A stretch of 47,884 nt of DNA, taken from NCBI GenBank assembly GCA_902527545.1, contig CABZPR010000009.1:1-47884 (forward strand). Reading direction: 5' to 3'. This DNA comes from an uncultured Alphaproteobacteria bacterium (GTDB taxonomy: Bacteria; Pseudomonadota; Alphaproteobacteria; HIMB59). The notes below the pieces were generated by a model. The model ran no database searches, had not been told where the DNA came from, and saw nothing but the letters and a program-made list of their open reading frames with translations. This document shows, piece by piece, positions 44,991 through 47,884 of this stretch. Position 1 is the first letter of the stretch; each line of letters starts with the position of its first letter. A program made the translations under genes and the position numbers.

Positions 44991-46067
44991 TTATCTTATT
45001 TTTAAAAGTGATAAAGCTAATAAACAAAAAAGAAAGCTTAGTATCCAAAATCTTATAACTATTTTTTGTTCAGATAAGCCCTTTTTTTCATAATGATGAT
45101 GAAGTGGAGCCATTAAAAATATCCTTTTTCCTTTTGTAAATTTAAAATATCCAACTTGTAAAATTACTGATAATGTTTCAATTACAAAGAGGCCACCGGC
45201 CACAGCCAATACTATCTCCTGTTTTAGTAGAATAGAAGTTACAGCTAGTGAAGCTCCTAATGATTGAGACCCTGTATCACCCATGAAAATAGATGCTGGA
45301 CTTGAATTAAACCACAAAAAACCAAGTAAAGCTCCAATTGCTGATGTACAAAAAATTACTATTTCTCCTGATCCCTTGATGTAATTTACTAACAAATAAT
45401 CAGAAAAATTTATATTACCTAATACATATGCAAATATAGCAAATGTGAGAAATACAAATATTAGAGGCATTGATACTAATCCATCCAAACCATCTGTCAA
45501 ATTTGTTGCATTTGTTGAACCAACTACGATGAGCAAGATAATAACAAAATAAAAATAACCTAATTCGATTGAAACATCTTTTAAAAAGGGAATGCTAAAT
45601 TTATTTAGATCAAAACCATTATATTTAATTGTCAAATAAATTATCAATGTAGCTAGTAACTGATAAAAAAATTTAGTTTTGGAAGATATTCCCTTTCCTA
45701 ACTTGACTTTTTTAAGGTCATCAATAAAACCAATAAAGCCGAATAAAATTAATGTTAAAATTAATATATAGTTAAAACTTGAAAAATTAGAACTCCACAA
45801 AATAGAACTTAAAATTATTGAAAAGAGTATGAGCACACCACCTAATGTTGGTGTTCCTTTCTTATAGAAATGAGTATCAGGACCATCATTTCGTATGGGT
45901 TGCCCACTTGGAAAAAAACTTTGTTGTAATCTAATCCATCGTGGCATTAATATTAAAACTATAAAAAATGATGTTACTAAAGATAATCCAGATCTAAATG
46001 AAATATAACCAAATAAATTAAATAAGAATTCTGTCTCTTTCAGAGAGTATAATACGTCACTTAACAT
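44991..46067 (-). CDS. mraY: Phospho-N-acetylmuramoyl-pentapeptide transferase MraY
   Basis: MraY transfers phospho-MurNAc-pentapeptide to undecaprenyl phosphate, making lipid I in the inner membrane. The 358-residue product has about ten membrane segments and all signature motifs: GTPTLGGVLILF, NLTDGLDGL, IFMGDTGSQSLGA with catalytic Asp residues, and APLHHHYEKKGLSE. Length is typical. It lies between murF (11-base overlap) and murD (no gap). Confidence 0.97.
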   Translation of the reverse strand: MLSDVLYSLKETEFLFNLFGYISFRSGLSLVTSFFIVLILMPRWIRLQQSFFPSGQPIRNDGPDTHFYKKGTPTLGGVLILFSIILSSILWSSNFSSFNYILILTLILFGFIGFIDDLKKVKLGKGISSKTKFFYQLLATLIIYLTIKYNGFDLNKFSIPFLKDVSIELGYFYFVIILLIVVGSTNATNLTDGLDGLVSMPLIFVFLTFAIFAYVLGNINFSDYLLVNYIKGSGEIVIFCTSAIGALLGFLWFNSSPASIFMGDTGSQSLGASLAVTSILLKQEIVLAVAGGLFVIETLSVILQVGYFKFTKGKRIFLMAPLHHHYEKKGLSEQKIVIRFWILSFLFCLLALSLLKIR

Positions 46068-47355
46068 ATTCTTTTATTAACCTATTCAGTTGATTTGATC
46101 TTGAGCCCATGACAAATATATTTTTTATATTGTCAATTTCTTTATTCAAATATTTGATAGCTGGCGTGTGGTTTTTATAAAATAAAAGTTTTTTAAACTT
46201 TTTTTTGAACTTGTAAAACTCATCTCCAATAAAAATTATTTTTGTTAAATTTAAACTTGTGGCCAGTTCAATTATTTGTAAATGAAAAAAATCTGAGTGA
46301 ATTCCTAATTCCTTCATAGAGCCCAAAATATAGACTTTTTGTTTAATATTTCTCGCATTAAATATCAAGATTTGTTTATTAAGTGAAAATGGACTGGCGT
46401 TGTAACTATGATCATAAAATTTAACTCTTTTAGAGCCTATATAGGCTGAAACTTCTTTACCCCTAGATTCAATAATAGACTCATTGTAAAAAAAAATATT
46501 GAAATTAATTTTCTTAATAAACTTTTTTATGAACAAATAAGAAATTATAGCTATGTTAATATAGTATTCACTTCCATATGATTCGATAGAGAATTTCCTC
46601 ATATTATTTGTAAAATTGATTAAATATTTTCTTTTATTTATTAAGATATTTCTCTCTAAATTATCGACATTTATAAGTTCTACTTTAGAGTCAATTTTAC
46701 TTTTAATGTAACTAGGATCATAATTGTAGTTAATTAGACCTTTAATGAGTCTTTTTGAGTTAAAAATTTTTAATTTGTTATCAATAAGATGATTAAAATT
46801 TTTAAAATTTCCTATATGAGTATTTTCAATGCAAGTCACTAAGCAATAATGAGGTTGAAGAGTTTTTACTAATTTGGTCATTTCTTTAGAACTATTAATT
46901 CCTAATTCAAAAACAGAATAACTACTGTTAATATTCATATTCATAATAGAAAACTGTAAACCCTGAATATTATTATAATTTTTATATGATTTGCTTATAC
47001 TTATATTATTATTATTTAATACATGATAAATATTTTCCTTGAATGTTGTTTTTCCTATAGATCCAGTTACGGCAATTATTTTTCCTTTGTATGATTCTAT
47101 TATAAAACTGCAGAAATTCTTTATAAATAAATGAGTGTCTTTGACATGAAATAATTTAGTGTTATCAGACTTTATATTTGTAATTATCAAAGATGCTTTT
47201 TTTTTAATGGCTTCACTATAATATAGGTTACCGTCATTATTTTTTGTTTTGAGGCCTATAAAAATGTCATTTTTTTTTATAAGTCTAGTGTCAAAAACTA
47301 TTTGAGATTTATATTTTGACTTTAGATCAATAATAGAATTATAAATGTTTTGCAT
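46057..47355 (-). CDS. murF: UDP-N-acetylmuramoyl-tripeptide--D-Ala-D-Ala ligase MurF
   Basis: MurF joins D-Ala-D-Ala to the UDP-MurNAc tripeptide. The 432-residue product has the ATP loop AVTGSIGKTTFKENI at about residue 95-109, SYSVFELGINSSKEM, and FYDHSYNASPFSLN, matching the family DxYNANPxS segment, then ILGSMKELG. Catalytic motifs are kept although the sequence is AT-driven (many Ile, Lys, Asn). It overlaps murE by 17 bases and mraY by 11. Confidence 0.93.
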   Translation of the reverse strand: MQNIYNSIIDLKSKYKSQIVFDTRLIKKNDIFIGLKTKNNDGNLYYSEAIKKKASLIITNIKSDNTKLFHVKDTHLFIKNFCSFIIESYKGKIIAVTGSIGKTTFKENIYHVLNNNNISISKSYKNYNNIQGLQFSIMNMNINSSYSVFELGINSSKEMTKLVKTLQPHYCLVTCIENTHIGNFKNFNHLIDNKLKIFNSKRLIKGLINYNYDPSYIKSKIDSKVELINVDNLERNILINKRKYLINFTNNMRKFSIESYGSEYYINIAIISYLFIKKFIKKINFNIFFYNESIIESRGKEVSAYIGSKRVKFYDHSYNASPFSLNKQILIFNARNIKQKVYILGSMKELGIHSDFFHLQIIELATSLNLTKIIFIGDEFYKFKKKFKKLLFYKNHTPAIKYLNKEIDNIKNIFVMGSRSNQLNRLIKEYVK

Positions 47356-47884
47356 AGTGTGATGAAATTAGTCTGTCATTAAATAGAAAAAGTTTTTCTT
47401 TGTAGTTCTGTGTCTCTTCATGACCTTTACCTGCAATAATTAAAATTCCTTCATTCTTTTTTATTAAATTTATACCAAATTTTATAGCCTCTCTTCTATT
47501 AGGTTTTTCAATTGGATTAGAGGAGTGTTTTATGAGTGTTTTTCTAATTTTTGCTGGGTCTTCATTTCTTGGGTTGTCATCAGTTATAATTTGTAAGTTA
47601 GTATATTTTGAAACGACTCTTGCTATTTGTCGTCTTTTAGATTTATCTCTATCACCACCACAGCCATAAATAATTATAATATTCTTTTTGAAAAGAGGTA
47701 ACTTGTTTAATAAATTTACATAGGCATCTTTTGAATGAGCATAGTCAATTAAGATAACTTTATTATTTTTATTATAAATAATTTCTGATCTCCCAGGAGG
47801 AAATAATGATTTATTTATTTTTGATGGAAAGTTCTTAAATATTTTATAATAAACCATCAATATAGTTAAAATATTTTTAACCAT
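47339..47884 (-). CDS. murE: UDP-MurNAc-tripeptide synthetase MurE, C-terminal part (cut by window edge)
   Basis: MurE adds the third residue of the stem peptide. The visible 181 residues are the C-terminal domain: LIDYAHSKDAYVN (family DYAHTPD), YGCGGDRDKSKR, ITDDNPRNEDP and IIAGKGHEETQ. The DNPR motif predicts use of meso-diaminopimelate, giving a Gram-negative type peptidoglycan. The frame is open to base 47884; the ATG at the very edge is internal. ATP-binding domains lie beyond the window. Confidence 0.93.
   Translation of the reverse strand: MVKNILTILMVYYKIFKNFPSKINKSLFPPGRSEIIYNKNNKVILIDYAHSKDAYVNLLNKLPLFKKNIIIIYGCGGDRDKSKRRQIARVVSKYTNLQIITDDNPRNEDPAKIRKTLIKHSSNPIEKPNRREAIKFGINLIKKNEGILIIAGKGHEETQNYKEKLFLFNDRLISSHYAKHL

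Overview
The window is a very AT-rich, extremely compact stretch of bacterial chromosome with no rRNA, insertion sequence, prophage or CRISPR array. Gene content and order point to a streamlined, free-living alphaproteobacterium: the RpoB, FdsA and PyrE sequence types, an Alph_Pro_TM (TIGR02186) gene beside a TSUP permease, and the orders rlmB / tRNA-Tyr / tRNA-Gly / tuf / tRNA-Trp / secE and HDAC-like / xseB / dxs. Low GC, overlapping genes and almost no spacers fit marine lineages such as Pelagibacterales (SAR11) or the HIMB59/AEGEAN-169 type. That placement is inference; no marker phylogeny was run. No stretch over 300 bases lacks a gene; the longest spacer is about 105 bases.

Region 1 (1-22416, minus strand) is one continuous information-processing block. 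In transcription order it reads tRNA-Tyr, tRNA-Gly, tuf, tRNA-Trp, secE, nusG, rplK, rplA, rplJ, rplL, rpoB, rpoC, rpsL, rpsG, fusA, then the S10 and spc ribosomal protein clusters to rplF, which runs off the left edge. The E. coli tufB-secE, rif, str, S10 and spc operons are fused here with spacers of 0-40 bases. Two sigma70-like promoters were found, one before tRNA-Tyr and one between rpoC and rpsL.

Region 2 (22503-23944, plus strand) holds rlmB, tRNA-Thr(TGT) and an unrecognised coiled-coil membrane protein.

Region 3 (23946-33188) is a formate oxidation and molybdenum cofactor island. It contains a NAD-dependent formate dehydrogenase (fdsA and a fused fdsG-fdsB), a LysR regulator with a near-perfect palindrome between it and fdsGB, a TusA-like sulfur carrier, moeA, mobB, fdhD, mobA and a RibD/DHFR-like reductase. 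Together these genes build, sulfurate and use a bis-MGD molybdoenzyme that passes formate electrons to NAD+.

Region 4 (33233-36481, plus strand) is a tight run of TSUP permease, Alph_Pro_TM protein, UspA-like protein, a 47-residue DUF2256 protein that seems to start at CTG, pyrE and a nucleotidyltransferase.

Region 5 (36471-39001) has pdxH diverging from fabI and aroC.

Region 6 (38993-47884, minus strand) is a partial dcw cell-wall cluster, murE(partial)-murF-mraY-murD-ftsW. It continues without a gap into a class I glutamine amidotransferase, an HDAC-like deacetylase, xseB and dxs.

All five convergent gene pairs overlap or abut, so there is no room for intergenic intrinsic terminators. 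No wholly new system is obvious. The best leads are the LysR palindrome at fds, the SD-less and possibly leaderless rpsL, the TSUP/Alph_Pro_TM/UspA/DUF2256 run, and the amidotransferase-deacetylase pair in the dcw operon.
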